64,000 nt of DNA from Panacagrimonas sp046594215 (GCA_046594215.1 JBKJPX010000072.1:6458-70457); one strand, 5' to 3'; shown: positions 24,879-33,954, numbered from the stretch's first letter. Numbers and translations are program-made. Notes: a model not told the origin generated them from the letters alone.

Positions 24879-27040
24879 CAGGTCGGCGTCCGGCAGACCC
24901 GACGCGGGGGGGTGCCGACAGCGGCCCGCGCCCGCCTCCCGCAGGGCCGGACCCCGAGCAATCCGCGCGGCCTGAAGAGGCGCAGGAATCTCAGGCTGTC
25001 CGCAGGAAGGGCGGAGTCCTTCACGAGATCAGCCGTTTCTCGGTCTCTACCTACAAACTCACACGCGGCTTTGGTTCGCTGGCCAAGCTCATCACCGCCG
25101 AGAGCGACGTCACGCGCGAGGAACTGGCCAGCGCGATCGATCGCGCGGTCGAAGGCTTCTACCGCCATCCGTTGATGAAGGGCACGGGGCGCCTGACGTC
25201 CTATCTACGCGGTCGCGGCCTCATCCCGAACGAGCAGTCCACCGAGGAGCTGATCCGCTACATCGTCGATCAGGTGCTGTCGCGCAGCCCGGTGCCGATC
25301 CCCGAAGCCATCGTCAACGAGTTCTGGGATTTCTTCGACGAATTATTCGCCTCGCCCGAACTCAAGGGGCTGGGCGAGCTCAGCGTCGACATGGTGCGCC
25401 TGGTGCTGCGCACCTACGAACCGCTCCTGGTCGAGGTCGTCAACGTCCTCAAGGCCGGCCGCCGCTTCAACGAGTGGCAGGTGCGCGAGGTGCTGCGCCG
25501 CGCCGGCATCGTGCGCCACGATCTCGCGATCATGCGGCGCCAGATCAAGGCGCTGCGCCACATCCGCCCGTTCTTCCAGACCGATCCGAAAGATTTCTCG
25601 GCGCAGGCCAAAATCGTTGCGCAGATGGTCGGCGAGTTCGGCCCCTTCTTCGTGAAGATGGCGCAGGTCGCCGCGGCCAACTCCGAATTCCTGCCCGACG
25701 AGATCGCGCGCGAGCTCAGCGTGTTCCACGAGGACGTGCCGGCCATGGGCGAGGAAGAGGTCCTGGCCGCGTTCATGGAGTGTTACGGCAAGCCGCCGCA
25801 CCAGCTCTTCCTCGACTTCGATCCGTCGCGGCCGGTGAAGTCCGGCTCGATCGGCAGCGTGTACTTCGCCAAGAAGCCTTTCATGGAAGACGGGCGCGAG
25901 GTGCTCAAGCCTGTCGTCATCAAGGTGGGTCGCCACAACATCGACCGCGAGTTCGCGATCGGCAAGATGGTCCTCGGCCTGGCCATCATGTCCTCGCAGT
26001 ACTGGGCGCCGCACTCCAAGCTCACGCCCTTCCTGCGCGCGATGCAGGAGCAGGTCGACGAGTTCGTCGCCGGTTTCGTCGAGGAGCTCGACTTCGAGGC
26101 CGAAGCGCAGAACCACCAGCGCTTCTACGAGCGCAGCCTCGGCACGCGGCAGTGGAGGGTGCCCCAGTTGTACGGACACTCGCACCGCATCCTCGAGATG
26201 GAATATCTCTCGGACGCCGCGAGCCTCACGCGTGCCCTTGCGCGCATGTCCAAGCGCGAGCGCCGCCGCTTCCAGTCGCAGGTTTCGGAGCGGCTGTTGT
26301 ACGCGGTGCTCCAGCACGTTTTCGTCTACAACGAGATCCACGGCGACCTGCATCCGGGCAACGTCATGGTCGGCTCCGACGGCGGTCTCCACCTCATCGA
26401 CTGGGGCAACGTCGTGCAGCTCGAGGGCAAGGTAGGACCGGTCTGGAACTACCTGGTCGCCGCGATGCTGGCCGACACATCGATGATCGCGGACTCGCTG
26501 GTGGCCATGTCAACTCAGCCCGAGGAGAACGCCAAGCGCCGCAACCAGATCAAGGCCACGCTCGATGAGACGCTGATGAAGAAAGGAGTCACGCCGCTGA
26601 CGGCGATGAACTTCCTTGTCGAGCTGCGACGCGGCGGGCTCGAGGGCCTGCATCGTCGCGGCCAAAGCGTGCTGCACCTGATGTCGAACACCCAGCAGAT
26701 CGGCGTCGTGCTCAAGCGCGACTACCTGCACCTGTCGCGCGCGCTGTTCGCCGCTGCGGGGAGCCTGGGTTCGCTTTACGAGGACACATCGAAGCGCCTG
26801 ATGCTGCGCGACGTCGTGCGCTCCTTCCTGCGCCTGCCGTTGAACGTCACGCAGGACGTCTTCCACCACGAAGTCAGTTCCTGGCGCAAGCGCATCGCGC
26901 GCGTGTTGCCGCTGCCGGCTTTCGTGAAGAAACGGCTGGTGCCGCCGCCGCGTCCGCAGCCCAAGCACATTGGCAAGCCGCCACCGCAGCCGATCATCCT
27001 GCCGCCGACCACGCCGCGTCACACGGGCCGGATACTGTGA
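24875..27040 (+). CDS. ABC1 (AarF/UbiB/COQ8) family kinase-like protein, atypical
   Basis: This is a 721-residue protein of the UbiB/COQ8 kinase-like fold with about 220 extra N-terminal residues and a Pro-rich C-terminal tail. Catalytic elements are present: VVIKVGRHNIDREFAIG (Lys), EELDFEAEAQNHQRFYE, YNEIHGDLHPGNVMVG and HLIDWGN. Two diagnostic ABC1 motifs are altered. The KxGQ motif reads FVKMAQVAAANSEFLP, and the Ala-rich nucleotide loop of UbiB reads SGSIGSVYFAK, like an ordinary kinase P-loop. It starts with GTG overlapping the ribA stop and overlaps the pyrD start in the same way. UbiB proteins support ubiquinone synthesis, and PyrD uses quinone, but this divergent member may do something else. 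Confidence 0.82.
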   Translation: MTGRRPADPTRGGADSGPRPPPAGPDPEQSARPEEAQESQAVRRKGGVLHEISRFSVSTYKLTRGFGSLAKLITAESDVTREELASAIDRAVEGFYRHPLMKGTGRLTSYLRGRGLIPNEQSTEELIRYIVDQVLSRSPVPIPEAIVNEFWDFFDELFASPELKGLGELSVDMVRLVLRTYEPLLVEVVNVLKAGRRFNEWQVREVLRRAGIVRHDLAIMRRQIKALRHIRPFFQTDPKDFSAQAKIVAQMVGEFGPFFVKMAQVAAANSEFLPDEIARELSVFHEDVPAMGEEEVLAAFMECYGKPPHQLFLDFDPSRPVKSGSIGSVYFAKKPFMEDGREVLKPVVIKVGRHNIDREFAIGKMVLGLAIMSSQYWAPHSKLTPFLRAMQEQVDEFVAGFVEELDFEAEAQNHQRFYERSLGTRQWRVPQLYGHSHRILEMEYLSDAASLTRALARMSKRERRRFQSQVSERLLYAVLQHVFVYNEIHGDLHPGNVMVGSDGGLHLIDWGNVVQLEGKVGPVWNYLVAAMLADTSMIADSLVAMSTQPEENAKRRNQIKATLDETLMKKGVTPLTAMNFLVELRRGGLEGLHRRGQSVLHLMSNTQQIGVVLKRDYLHLSRALFAAAGSLGSLYEDTSKRLMLRDVVRSFLRLPLNVTQDVFHHEVSSWRKRIARVLPLPAFVKKRLVPPPRPQPKHIGKPPPQPIILPPTTPRHTGRIL

Positions 27041-28059
27041 GCCGGCTGTACGCACTCGCGCGCCGCGCGCTGTTCCAGCTCGACGCCGAGACCGCGCACG
27101 AACTGACACTGCACAGCTTCAGCCGCTTTCCCAAGCTGGCGACCGCGCCCTTCGCGGGTGCGGCCGTCGACGATCCGATCGAACTGCTCGGTCTTCACTT
27201 TCGCAACAGGGTGGGACTCGCGGCGGGTCTCGACAAGAACGGCGAGTGCCTGGAGGCCTGGTCGCGCCTGGGCTTCGGTTTCGTCGAGATCGGGACGGTC
27301 ACGCCGCGCCCGCAGCCCGGCAACCCGCGTCCGCGCATGTTCCGCCTGCCCGAGCACCGCTCGCTGATCAATCGACTTGGCTTCAACAACAAGGGCGTGG
27401 ATTTTCTCGTCGAGCGCGTGCGCGAGAGCTCCTACTGTGGAGTGCTGGGCATCAACATCGGCAAGAACGCGGACACGCCGATTGAAAAAGCCGCGGACGA
27501 CTATCTCGCCTGCCTGCGCAAGGTGCATGGGCTGGCCGGCTACATCGCGGTGAACATTTCTTCGCCGAACACGAAGAATCTGCGCGACCTGCAGGACGAG
27601 CAGAAGCTCGACCAGCTTCTCGGCAGGCTCGCGGCGGAGCGCGAGGTCCTGGCCCAGCGCGAAGGGCGTCGCGTGCCGATGCTGGTGAAGATCGCGCCCG
27701 ACGTGGGCGAGGTGCAGGTCGAGTCGATCGCTGCGACGGCGCGCAAGCACGGCATAGACGGCTTGATCGCCACGAACACCACGATCACGCGGCCGGGCCT
27801 GGAAGCCCATCCCCTGGCGTCGCAGGCTGGCGGCCTCTCCGGACGCCTGCTGCGACCCCTGGCCGACGCCACCCTGGCAGCCTTGCGCGCCAGGGTCGGG
27901 CCGGATTTTGTGCTGATCGGGGTTGGCGGCATCGGGTCGGCCGAAGACGCGCAGGCCAAGCGGCGCGCCGGGGCGGACCTCGTGCAGATTTATTCGGGCT
28001 TCATTTATGAAGGTCCCGGCCTGGTCCGCCGCTGCGCCGCGGCGCTTTCCACGAGCTGA
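27037..28059 (+). CDS. pyrD: dihydroorotate dehydrogenase (quinone), class 2
   Basis: PyrD oxidises dihydroorotate to orotate and passes electrons to quinone at the inner membrane. This 340-residue protein begins with the membrane-associating helices of class 2 enzymes (SRLYALARRALFQLDAETAH), then GLAAGLDKNGE, INIGKNADTP, the catalytic-Ser motif VNISSPNTKNLR, TNTTITRPGLE and GVGGIGSAEDAQAK. Length is normal. The GTG start overlaps the kinase stop (GTGA). It is the last gene of the ribA operon. Confidence 0.96.
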   Translation: MSRLYALARRALFQLDAETAHELTLHSFSRFPKLATAPFAGAAVDDPIELLGLHFRNRVGLAAGLDKNGECLEAWSRLGFGFVEIGTVTPRPQPGNPRPRMFRLPEHRSLINRLGFNNKGVDFLVERVRESSYCGVLGINIGKNADTPIEKAADDYLACLRKVHGLAGYIAVNISSPNTKNLRDLQDEQKLDQLLGRLAAEREVLAQREGRRVPMLVKIAPDVGEVQVESIAATARKHGIDGLIATNTTITRPGLEAHPLASQAGGLSGRLLRPLADATLAALRARVGPDFVLIGVGGIGSAEDAQAKRRAGADLVQIYSGFIYEGPGLVRRCAAALSTS

Positions 28060-28078
28060 CCCGGGTCACTGGCGCGGA

Positions 28079-28107
28079 TTGCTGCGCTGCAGCGTGGCCG
28101 GTACAGT
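28079..28107 (+). promoter_or_regulatory. promoter for the OmpA-family gene
   Basis: TTGCTG (28079-28084) and TACAGT (28102-28107) are separated by exactly 17 bases and would start transcription about 30 bases before the ATG at 28144. Just upstream the pyrD stop lies in a 12-base palindrome (28057-28068). Confidence 0.5.
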
Positions 28108-28143
28108 CGCGAACTACAACAAGACAGAAAGCGGCGGGATGCC

Positions 28144-29340
28144 ATGGGAAGGATGATCAGCTGGACGTGGGGCGTCGCCGCCAGCGTACTGTTGTGGTCG
28201 GGAACGGCCTCTGCGATCCACATCGATGGGTACGAGGGAGTCTACGGTTACGGCGGCGGCATCTACGAGATCGGCGACTCGCAGCGCGACTCCAAGAACG
28301 GCCTCGGCCTGAATCTCGGCGTCGGCATTCCCTTCCTCGACCGCGAGGCCGAGTCCCTGGAATTTTCCTTCCACGGCATTCAGCGCAAGCGCGACAACGG
28401 GGGCGGCGACGACAAGCAGCGGGCCGTCTTCGCCAACTGGGTGCGTGACCTGGGCCTGACCGACCTGCTGCTCGACGCCAAGCCCTTCGTGCTGCTCGGC
28501 GCGGGTGCGATCCAGGAAGACGTGCGCGGCGACGATCACGTGCATTTCGGCGTGGACGGCGGCCTGGGCGCCCTCTTTCCGCTGCTGAACTGGGGCTGGG
28601 CGGTACGCGCGGAGGCCATTGCGCAGGCCCAGCTCAACGACGACTCCGTGCCCAACGAGGACTACCTGCTGGATTTCCAACTGCGCCTTGGCCTGCAGAT
28701 TCCGTTCGATCACGAGGAGTCCTCGCCGGCTCCGGTGGAGGCTGCGCCCGAGTGCCCGGTGCGCACGGTGGACCCGGTCAGCGGGCGCATCGACTGCACC
28801 GCCGACTCGGACCATGACGGCGTCGCCGACGGACAGGACGAGTGCCCGGGTACGCCCAGCGGCACTGCCGTGAACGCCAAGGGCTGCACCACGACCGGAA
28901 CCGTGGATTCGGACGGCGACGGCGTACTGGATCCGGTGGACGCCTGCCCGGGTACGACCGTGGGCATGGTGGTCGATGCGACCGGCTGTCTCGTCGAACA
29001 GACCGTGACCCTGCGATCGGTGAATTTCCAGACCGGTTCCGCGGTACTGCTGTCGACCTCCAAGACCGCGCTCGACGAGGTGGCTCGCAGCCTCAAAAAC
29101 CAGAAGAATCTGAAGGCCGAGATCTCTGGCCACACGGACGACGTCGGCAACGACGGCTACAACCTGACGCTCTCTCAGCAGCGCGCCGAGGCCGTCCGGC
29201 AGTACCTGATCGGCAGGGGTGTAGCGCCGGAACGCATGGTGGCGATCGGCATGGGCGAGACCCGCCCGGTCGCCGGCAACGACAGCGAGGAAGGGCGCCT
29301 GGCCAACCGCCGCGTCGAATTCAAGGTCAGCGTCCAGTAA
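28144..29340 (+). CDS. OmpA family outer membrane protein with TSP3-type calcium repeats
   Basis: This 398-residue protein has a signal peptide ending at ASA. Residues about 22-190 look like an eight-stranded barrel (GYGGGIYEIGDSQRD to YLLDFQLRLGLQIPF). A Cys/Asp-rich linker with two thrombospondin type 3 repeats follows, DSDHDGVADGQDECPGT and DSDGDGVLDPVDACPGT. The OmpA C-terminal peptidoglycan-binding domain is complete (VNFQTGSAVLLSTSKTALDE, EISGHTDDVGND, LANRRVEFKV). It is a structural link between the outer membrane and the wall. Confidence 0.92.
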   Translation: MGRMISWTWGVAASVLLWSGTASAIHIDGYEGVYGYGGGIYEIGDSQRDSKNGLGLNLGVGIPFLDREAESLEFSFHGIQRKRDNGGGDDKQRAVFANWVRDLGLTDLLLDAKPFVLLGAGAIQEDVRGDDHVHFGVDGGLGALFPLLNWGWAVRAEAIAQAQLNDDSVPNEDYLLDFQLRLGLQIPFDHEESSPAPVEAAPECPVRTVDPVSGRIDCTADSDHDGVADGQDECPGTPSGTAVNAKGCTTTGTVDSDGDGVLDPVDACPGTTVGMVVDATGCLVEQTVTLRSVNFQTGSAVLLSTSKTALDEVARSLKNQKNLKAEISGHTDDVGNDGYNLTLSQQRAEAVRQYLIGRGVAPERMVAIGMGETRPVAGNDSEEGRLANRRVEFKVSVQ

Positions 29341-29350
29341 AGACCTGCGG

Positions 29351-29566
29351 ATGGGCGATCTCGAGACTTCCGCGAGCGAACCCGTCGCGTCGCCCTGCGT
29401 CGGTATCTGTCAGCTCGATCAGCGCTCGATCTGTCTCGGCTGCGGAAGGCTGATCGGCGAGATCGCCGAATGGTCGCTGGCGACCGAGGAGCGCCGTCGG
29501 CAGATCGTGGAAGTCGCGGCTGGCCGGCAGCTCGCGTTCGAAGCCGACGGAAAATACCCGGCGTGA
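29351..29566 (+). CDS. DUF1289 domain-containing protein
   Basis: This is a 71-residue protein with the DUF1289 Cys pattern: SPCVGICQLDQRSICLGCGR, then IGEIAEWSLATEERRRQI. Four Cys in this spacing suggest metal binding, though no metal is established. The function of the family is unknown. It starts 10 bases after the OmpA gene, and its stop overlaps the GTG start of the thioesterase, so it is probably cotranscribed. Confidence 0.88.
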   Translation: MGDLETSASEPVASPCVGICQLDQRSICLGCGRLIGEIAEWSLATEERRRQIVEVAAGRQLAFEADGKYPA

Positions 29567-30000
29567 GCCATCCTGCGCCGCGCCGCGAGGAGTTCCAGTA
29601 CTTCTGCCGCCTCGACACGCGCTGGGGCGACGTCGATTCCATGGGGCACATCAACAACGCGAAGTACTTCACCTACGACGAGCAGGCGCGCACCGACTAC
29701 ATCATGCGGCGCCAGGCGGCAGCAGGTCTCGCCGGCGCACGCTTCATCCTCGCCCGCATCGCCTGCGATTTCATCGAGCAGGTGCGCCATCCGTCCAGCA
29801 TCGACTACGGCATGCGCGTGGTGCGCCTCGGGCGATCGAGCATGGAGACGCAGGGCGCGATCTTCATCGGCGATCGCTGCCACTCGCGTACGCAGGGAGT
29901 CGTCGCCTGGTTCGACTACGACGCGCAGAAGACGGTGCCGATCCCCGACGCGATGCGCCGCTCCGTTCGCGACTTCGAGATCGTGAAGCCTGCGGAGTAG
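29563..30000 (+). CDS. acyl-CoA thioesterase, 4HBT hotdog family
   Basis: This 145-residue hotdog-fold enzyme has RLDTRWGDVDSMGHINNAKY near the N terminus, including the catalytic Asp, a conserved Asn in HINNAKYF, and later ARIACDFIEQVRHPSSIDYG. It probably hydrolyses acyl-CoA thioesters in the cytoplasm. The GTG start at 29563 overlaps the DUF1289 stop (GTGA) and fits the family N terminus; a longer frame from 29470 would duplicate DUF1289 coding sequence. Confidence 0.85.
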   Translation: MSHPAPRREEFQYFCRLDTRWGDVDSMGHINNAKYFTYDEQARTDYIMRRQAAAGLAGARFILARIACDFIEQVRHPSSIDYGMRVVRLGRSSMETQGAIFIGDRCHSRTQGVVAWFDYDAQKTVPIPDAMRRSVRDFEIVKPAE

Positions 30001-30009
30001 GCGGCAGGC

Positions 30010-30402
30010 TCAGTGCAGGCAGGCCAGCACCAGGCGGGCCCACAGCACGAGCAACACGATGTTGCTCGTCGCGAAGACACCCAGGCGGTGGAACACATTG
30101 TTGTAGCTCAGGTGGATCACGCTCTGAAGCACCCGCAAGAACACGTAGGTCCAGGCCAATGCGATCGCAATCGCGTCGCCCTTCTGCGCCACGGCGTAGA
30201 TCAGTCCCACCGCGTAGAACAGGACCGGCGCTTCGAGCAGGTTCATGTAATTGCGGTTCGGAATCACGGCCTCGGGCGGCACGCGCTGCGACTCGCCCAA
30301 ACGGAAGTCCTCAACCGTGACCTTGCCCGCGAACGCTGCGCGGAAGCGTCGATACGGAATCAGCAGCAGGACCAGCAGGGTCCAGCCGACGAGGGCGAGC
30401 AA
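30010..30402 (-). CDS. MAPEG family membrane protein
   Basis: This is a protein of about 130 residues with four hydrophobic segments (about 2-14, 58-72, 77-92, 110-128) and the MAPEG signature RNYMNLLEAPVLFYAV. The family includes membrane glutathione transferases. The start is unclear: no in-frame ATG or GTG was found, and TTG at 30402 or CTG at 30411 are the best candidates. It is convergent with the thioesterase gene. Confidence 0.82.
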   Translation of the reverse strand: MLALVGWTLLVLLLIPYRRFRAAFAGKVTVEDFRLGESQRVPPEAVIPNRNYMNLLEAPVLFYAVGLIYAVAQKGDAIAIALAWTYVFLRVLQSVIHLSYNNVFHRLGVFATSNIVLLVLWARLVLACLH

Positions 30403-30504
30403 GGGAAACAGTATGCGGGGCGTGTCCAGGCGAATTCTCCGGTACGAGGCATGCGTGAAGCGCTTTGCGGGCCGGGTTGAAGCGGCCCGCGCCCGGATCA
30501 GGCC

Positions 30505-31023
30505 TCAGATTCTGAGCGTGGACATCTCGCGGGCCACTTCGGATTCGTGCCACAGCACTTCGAACTCGCGCAGGTGGCTGCGCGCGACCATCGGCGCGTC
30601 GGCGTAGTGCTTGGCCTCGAGCTGGTCGGGCGAGCTGCGGTAGAGCAGGGCGCGTTCGTCCGCGACCAGGAATTCCTCTCGCAGCTTGCGCCGCTCTTCG
30701 GGAATGGCGCGGAACTCGATGCGGCTCGACAGCAGCCGTCCGAACTCGACGAGCCGGATGCTGTTGCGCACGGCCGCTGCCGGGTCGTGCACCAGCACGC
30801 GCAGGCGCGCACGCCGGTGCGCCACAATGAAACCGCGCAGCTTGTCGGTGAACGCCTCGGTGCCGAACAGCCTGCGATCGAGTTCGACGCTGATCAGCAC
30901 CAACTCGTGGCGCGCCACACCTACGACTTCCAGGGCCGCTTCGGCAAAGGCCGCCGAGCCGGTGACTGCCACGAATTCCATCGCGGGCGACGCACCGGGT
31001 TCGCGCGGCCGGTTGCCGTTCAT
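30505..31023 (-). CDS. uncharacterised protein, possibly DUF7931 (phospholipase D-like half domain)
   Basis: This is a 172-residue cytoplasmic protein. Alternating strands and helices (ELVLISVELDRRLFG, RLRVLVHDPAAAVRNSIRLV, EEFLVADERALLYRSSPDQL) resemble half of a phospholipase D fold, but no HxKxxxxD motif is present, so nuclease or lipase activity is unlikely. I recall a similar family called DUF7931 but cannot confirm it. Its ATG overlaps the purB stop (ATGA), so it is made together with adenylosuccinate lyase. Confidence 0.5.
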   Translation of the reverse strand: MNGNRPREPGASPAMEFVAVTGSAAFAEAALEVVGVARHELVLISVELDRRLFGTEAFTDKLRGFIVAHRRARLRVLVHDPAAAVRNSIRLVEFGRLLSSRIEFRAIPEERRKLREEFLVADERALLYRSSPDQLEAKHYADAPMVARSHLREFEVLWHESEVAREMSTLRI

Positions 31024-32396
31024 GACTTGCCGCTCTGCCGGGCCTGCTCGGGCGCGTTGCCCACGTAGTCGGCCGGCGTCATCGACATCAGGCGCTTCTT
31101 GTCGGCGTCCGGGATGGCCAGCTGCTGCACGAACTCGCGAAGCGCATCGCGCCCTACCTTCTGCCCGCGCGTGAGCCGCTTGAGCTGCTCGTAGGGCTCG
31201 GGCAGGCCGTAGCGGCGCATCACGGTCTGGATGGCCTCGCCCAGCACCTCCCAGTTGTCCTCGAGGTCCCGGCCCATGCGCCAGGCGTCGGCCTCGAGCT
31301 TCCGGATGCCCTTGGCCACGGATTCCAGGCCCACGAGCTGGTGGGCCACGCCCACGCCCAGGTTGCGCAGCACGGTGGAGTCGGTGAGATCACGCTGCCA
31401 GCGCGAGATCGGCAGCTTCTCGGCCAGGTGCTGCATCACGGCGTTGGCGAGGCCAAGATTTCCCTCGCCGTTTTCGAAGTCGATCGGGTTGACCTTGTGC
31501 GGCATCGTCGAGGAACCCACTTCGCCGTCCACCGTCTTCTGCCGGAAGTATCCCAGCGAGATGTAGCCCCACGCGTCGCGACAGAAACCGATCAGGATCG
31601 TGTTGATGCGCGAGGACGCGTGGAAGTACTCCGCGATCCAGTCGTGCGGTTCGATCTGCGTGGTCGCCGGGCTGCGCTGAACGCCCAGGCCCTTGATGTA
31701 TTCGTCGGCCAGCGCGGGCCAGTCCACGTCGGGATACGCGGCGTAGTGCGCGCTGTAGTTGCCCACCGCGCCGTTGATCTTGGCCAGGCACTCGACCGCC
31801 GCGAACTGGTCGCGCGCACGCCTCAGGCGCTGCGCGAACACGCCCATCTCCTTGCCCAGCGTGGTGGGCGAGGCGGGCTGGCCGTGCGTACGCGCGAGCA
31901 TCGGCTGTTCGCCGTAGCGCACGGCAAGCGCCGAGATCATGCCGATCAGCTTGTCGACCTGCGGCAGGGTCACGTCGCGTCGCGCGTCGCGCAGCATCAA
32001 CGCGTGGCTGACGTTGTTCATGTCCTCGGAGGTGCAGGCGAAGTGGATGAACTCCTTCACCGCGCCCAGTTCGGGATGGCCCCCGATCTTTTCCTTGAGG
32101 AAATACTCGACGGCCTTGACGTCGTGGTTGGTGGTGGCCTCGATGGTCTTGATGCGCTGCGCGTCCTCGATCGCAAACCCGCTGGCGATCTGGTCGAGCC
32201 GCTCGCGCGCCGTCGCGGACAGCGCGGGCACCTCCGGAATGCCCGGGTGCGAGGCGAGCTGGATCAGCCAGCGGACCTCGGCGATCACGCGGTACCGCAT
32301 CAGGCCGTACTCGCTGAAGATCGCGCGCAGGCCGACGGTCTTCTCGGCGTATCGGCCGTCGATGGGGGAAACAGCGGAGAGCGAGGACAGATTCAT
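31020..32396 (-). CDS. purB: adenylosuccinate lyase
   Basis: PurB releases fumarate from SAICAR and from adenylosuccinate in purine synthesis. The 458-residue protein has the superfamily motifs FACTSEDMNNVSHAL, ARTHGQPASPTTLGKEM and the signature GSSTMPHKVNPIDFENGEGN. Length is as expected for the E. coli-like form. It is divergent from fumC with an 82-base gap and overlaps the following unknown gene by four bases. Confidence 0.97.
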   Translation of the reverse strand: MNLSSLSAVSPIDGRYAEKTVGLRAIFSEYGLMRYRVIAEVRWLIQLASHPGIPEVPALSATARERLDQIASGFAIEDAQRIKTIEATTNHDVKAVEYFLKEKIGGHPELGAVKEFIHFACTSEDMNNVSHALMLRDARRDVTLPQVDKLIGMISALAVRYGEQPMLARTHGQPASPTTLGKEMGVFAQRLRRARDQFAAVECLAKINGAVGNYSAHYAAYPDVDWPALADEYIKGLGVQRSPATTQIEPHDWIAEYFHASSRINTILIGFCRDAWGYISLGYFRQKTVDGEVGSSTMPHKVNPIDFENGEGNLGLANAVMQHLAEKLPISRWQRDLTDSTVLRNLGVGVAHQLVGLESVAKGIRKLEADAWRMGRDLEDNWEVLGEAIQTVMRRYGLPEPYEQLKRLTRGQKVGRDALREFVQQLAIPDADKKRLMSMTPADYVGNAPEQARQSGKS

Positions 32397-32478
32397 CCAG
32401 GGAACGCGAGCCGAGCGATTGGTGACAAAGTGTAAAGGATGATGCCGCGCCTACCGCGCGCCCCGCACGGGAAATGCC

Positions 32479-33942
32479 ATGCCCCGACGATCCGCCAAGC
32501 CCGCCAAGCCCGCCAAGCCCGCCAAGCCCGCCAAGCCCGCCCAGGCCGCCAAGCGCACCGAGCGCGACAGCCTGGGGCCCGTTTCGGTCCCCGCCGACGC
32601 CCTCTGGGGCGCCCAGACCCAGCGGGCGGTCGACAACTTTCCCGTCTCCGGCCTGCGCATGCCGCGCGCTTTCATCCGGGCGCTGGGGCTGATCAAGGCC
32701 GCAGCGGCCGAATCGAACGTCGCCCTCAAACTGCTGGCCCCGCGGACCGGCAAGGCGATCCAGCGTGCAGCGCTTGCCGTCAGCGCGGGCATGCACGACG
32801 CACAGTTCCCGATCGACGTGTTTCAAACCGGCTCGGGCACGTCCAGCAACATGAATGCGAACGAGGTCATCGCCCACCTGGCTTCGACCAGCCTGCGCCG
32901 GGCGGTGCATCCCAACGACGACGTGAACCTCGGGCAGTCGTCCAACGACACCATTCCGACCGCGATCCATGTGGCTGCCGCGCTCGAACTGCGCGAGCAG
33001 CTTCGGCCCGCCCTGCAGCATCTGGCGGTCACCATCGAGCGCCGCGCGCGCGAGCTGCGACACGTCGTGAAGACCGGCCGCACGCATCTCATGGATGCCA
33101 TGCCGCTGCGCTTCGACCAGGAGCTCTCGGCCTGGGCCCAGCAGGTCCGCAACGGCATCGACCGGCTGGACGCGGCGACGCCGCGCCTCTTGCGCCTGGC
33201 GCAGGGCGGCACTGCGGTGGGCACCGGCATCAACGCCGATCCGCGCTTCGCGGCGCAGTTCGCGCGGCGCCTGTCGCGGCTCGCCGGGCCGCGCTTCGTG
33301 CCCAGCCCGAACTTCTTCGAGAGCCTCGCCAGCCAGGACGCGGCCTGCGAGCTTTCCGGCGCACTTCGCGTGATCGCGGTGTCGCTGACCAAGATCGCCA
33401 ACGACCTGCGCTGGATGAACTCGGGCCCGCTCGCGGGCCTGGGCGAGATCGAACTGCCTACCCTGCAGCCGGGCTCGAGCATCATGCCGGGCAAGGTGAA
33501 CCCCGTGATTCCCGAGGCCGCGTGCATGGTCGCGGCCAAGGTGATCGGAAACGACGTGACGATCACGCTCGCCGCGCAGTCCGGCAGTTTCCAGCTCAAT
33601 GTGATGCTGCCGCTGATCGCGCACGACCTGCTGCAGTCCATCGGCTTGCTGGCAAATGCATCGCGGCTGCTGGCGGACAAGGCCATTGCCGGGTTCACGG
33701 TGCGCGAGGCGCGCATCGCCGAATCGTTGTCGCGCAACCCGGTGCTGATCACCGCGGCGAACGCCGTGCTCGGCTATGACAAGGGCGCGGCCATCGCGAA
33801 AAAGGCCTATCGCGAAGGCCGGCCGGTGCTCGACGTGGCGCGCGAGGAAAGCGGTCTGTCAGAGGCGCGCCTCAAGCGTCTGCTCGACCCGGCGGCGCTG
33901 ACACGCGGTGGTGTCCGCGGCGTGGGCGGAAGCGGGGGATAA
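32479..33942 (+). CDS. fumC: class II fumarate hydratase with Ala-Lys-Pro repeat tail
   Basis: FumC interconverts fumarate and malate. The 487-residue protein contains QTGSGTSSNMNANEVIAHLA, VKTGRTHLMDAMPL and the signature GSSIMPGKVNPVIPE. The first 25 residues are unusual: MPRRS followed by repeated Ala-Lys-Pro, encoded by a tandem 9-base repeat, before the normal start of the fold at RDSLGPVSVPADALWGAQTQ. The tail also ends in a Gly-rich segment. A short Shine-Dalgarno-like GGGA precedes the ATG. It is divergent from purB, itself a fumarate-releasing lyase of the same superfamily. Confidence 0.95.
   Translation: MPRRSAKPAKPAKPAKPAKPAQAAKRTERDSLGPVSVPADALWGAQTQRAVDNFPVSGLRMPRAFIRALGLIKAAAAESNVALKLLAPRTGKAIQRAALAVSAGMHDAQFPIDVFQTGSGTSSNMNANEVIAHLASTSLRRAVHPNDDVNLGQSSNDTIPTAIHVAAALELREQLRPALQHLAVTIERRARELRHVVKTGRTHLMDAMPLRFDQELSAWAQQVRNGIDRLDAATPRLLRLAQGGTAVGTGINADPRFAAQFARRLSRLAGPRFVPSPNFFESLASQDAACELSGALRVIAVSLTKIANDLRWMNSGPLAGLGEIELPTLQPGSSIMPGKVNPVIPEAACMVAAKVIGNDVTITLAAQSGSFQLNVMLPLIAHDLLQSIGLLANASRLLADKAIAGFTVREARIAESLSRNPVLITAANAVLGYDKGAAIAKKAYREGRPVLDVAREESGLSEARLKRLLDPAALTRGGVRGVGGSGG
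32494..32538 (+). repeat. five perfect 9-bp tandem repeats inside fumC
   Basis: The unit GCCAAGCCC occurs five times without change at 32494-32538, followed by two degenerate copies to 32556. It encodes Ala-Lys-Pro units. Such a tract is prone to copy number change by slippage, in steps that keep the reading frame. Confidence 0.9.
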
Positions 33943-33948
33943 GCGCAG

Positions 33949-33954
33949 TATCAT
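33949..33954 (+). promoter_or_regulatory. possible -10 box for the dehydratase-like gene
   Basis: TATCAT lies 28 bases before the ATG at 33983, just after the fumC stop. A -35 element is not clear. Confidence 0.3.

Noticed and set aside
28057..28068. Perfect 12-base palindrome TGACCCGGGTCA at the pyrD stop
   Set aside because: A single short palindrome made partly of the stop codon; no second copy nearby, so an operator cannot be supported.
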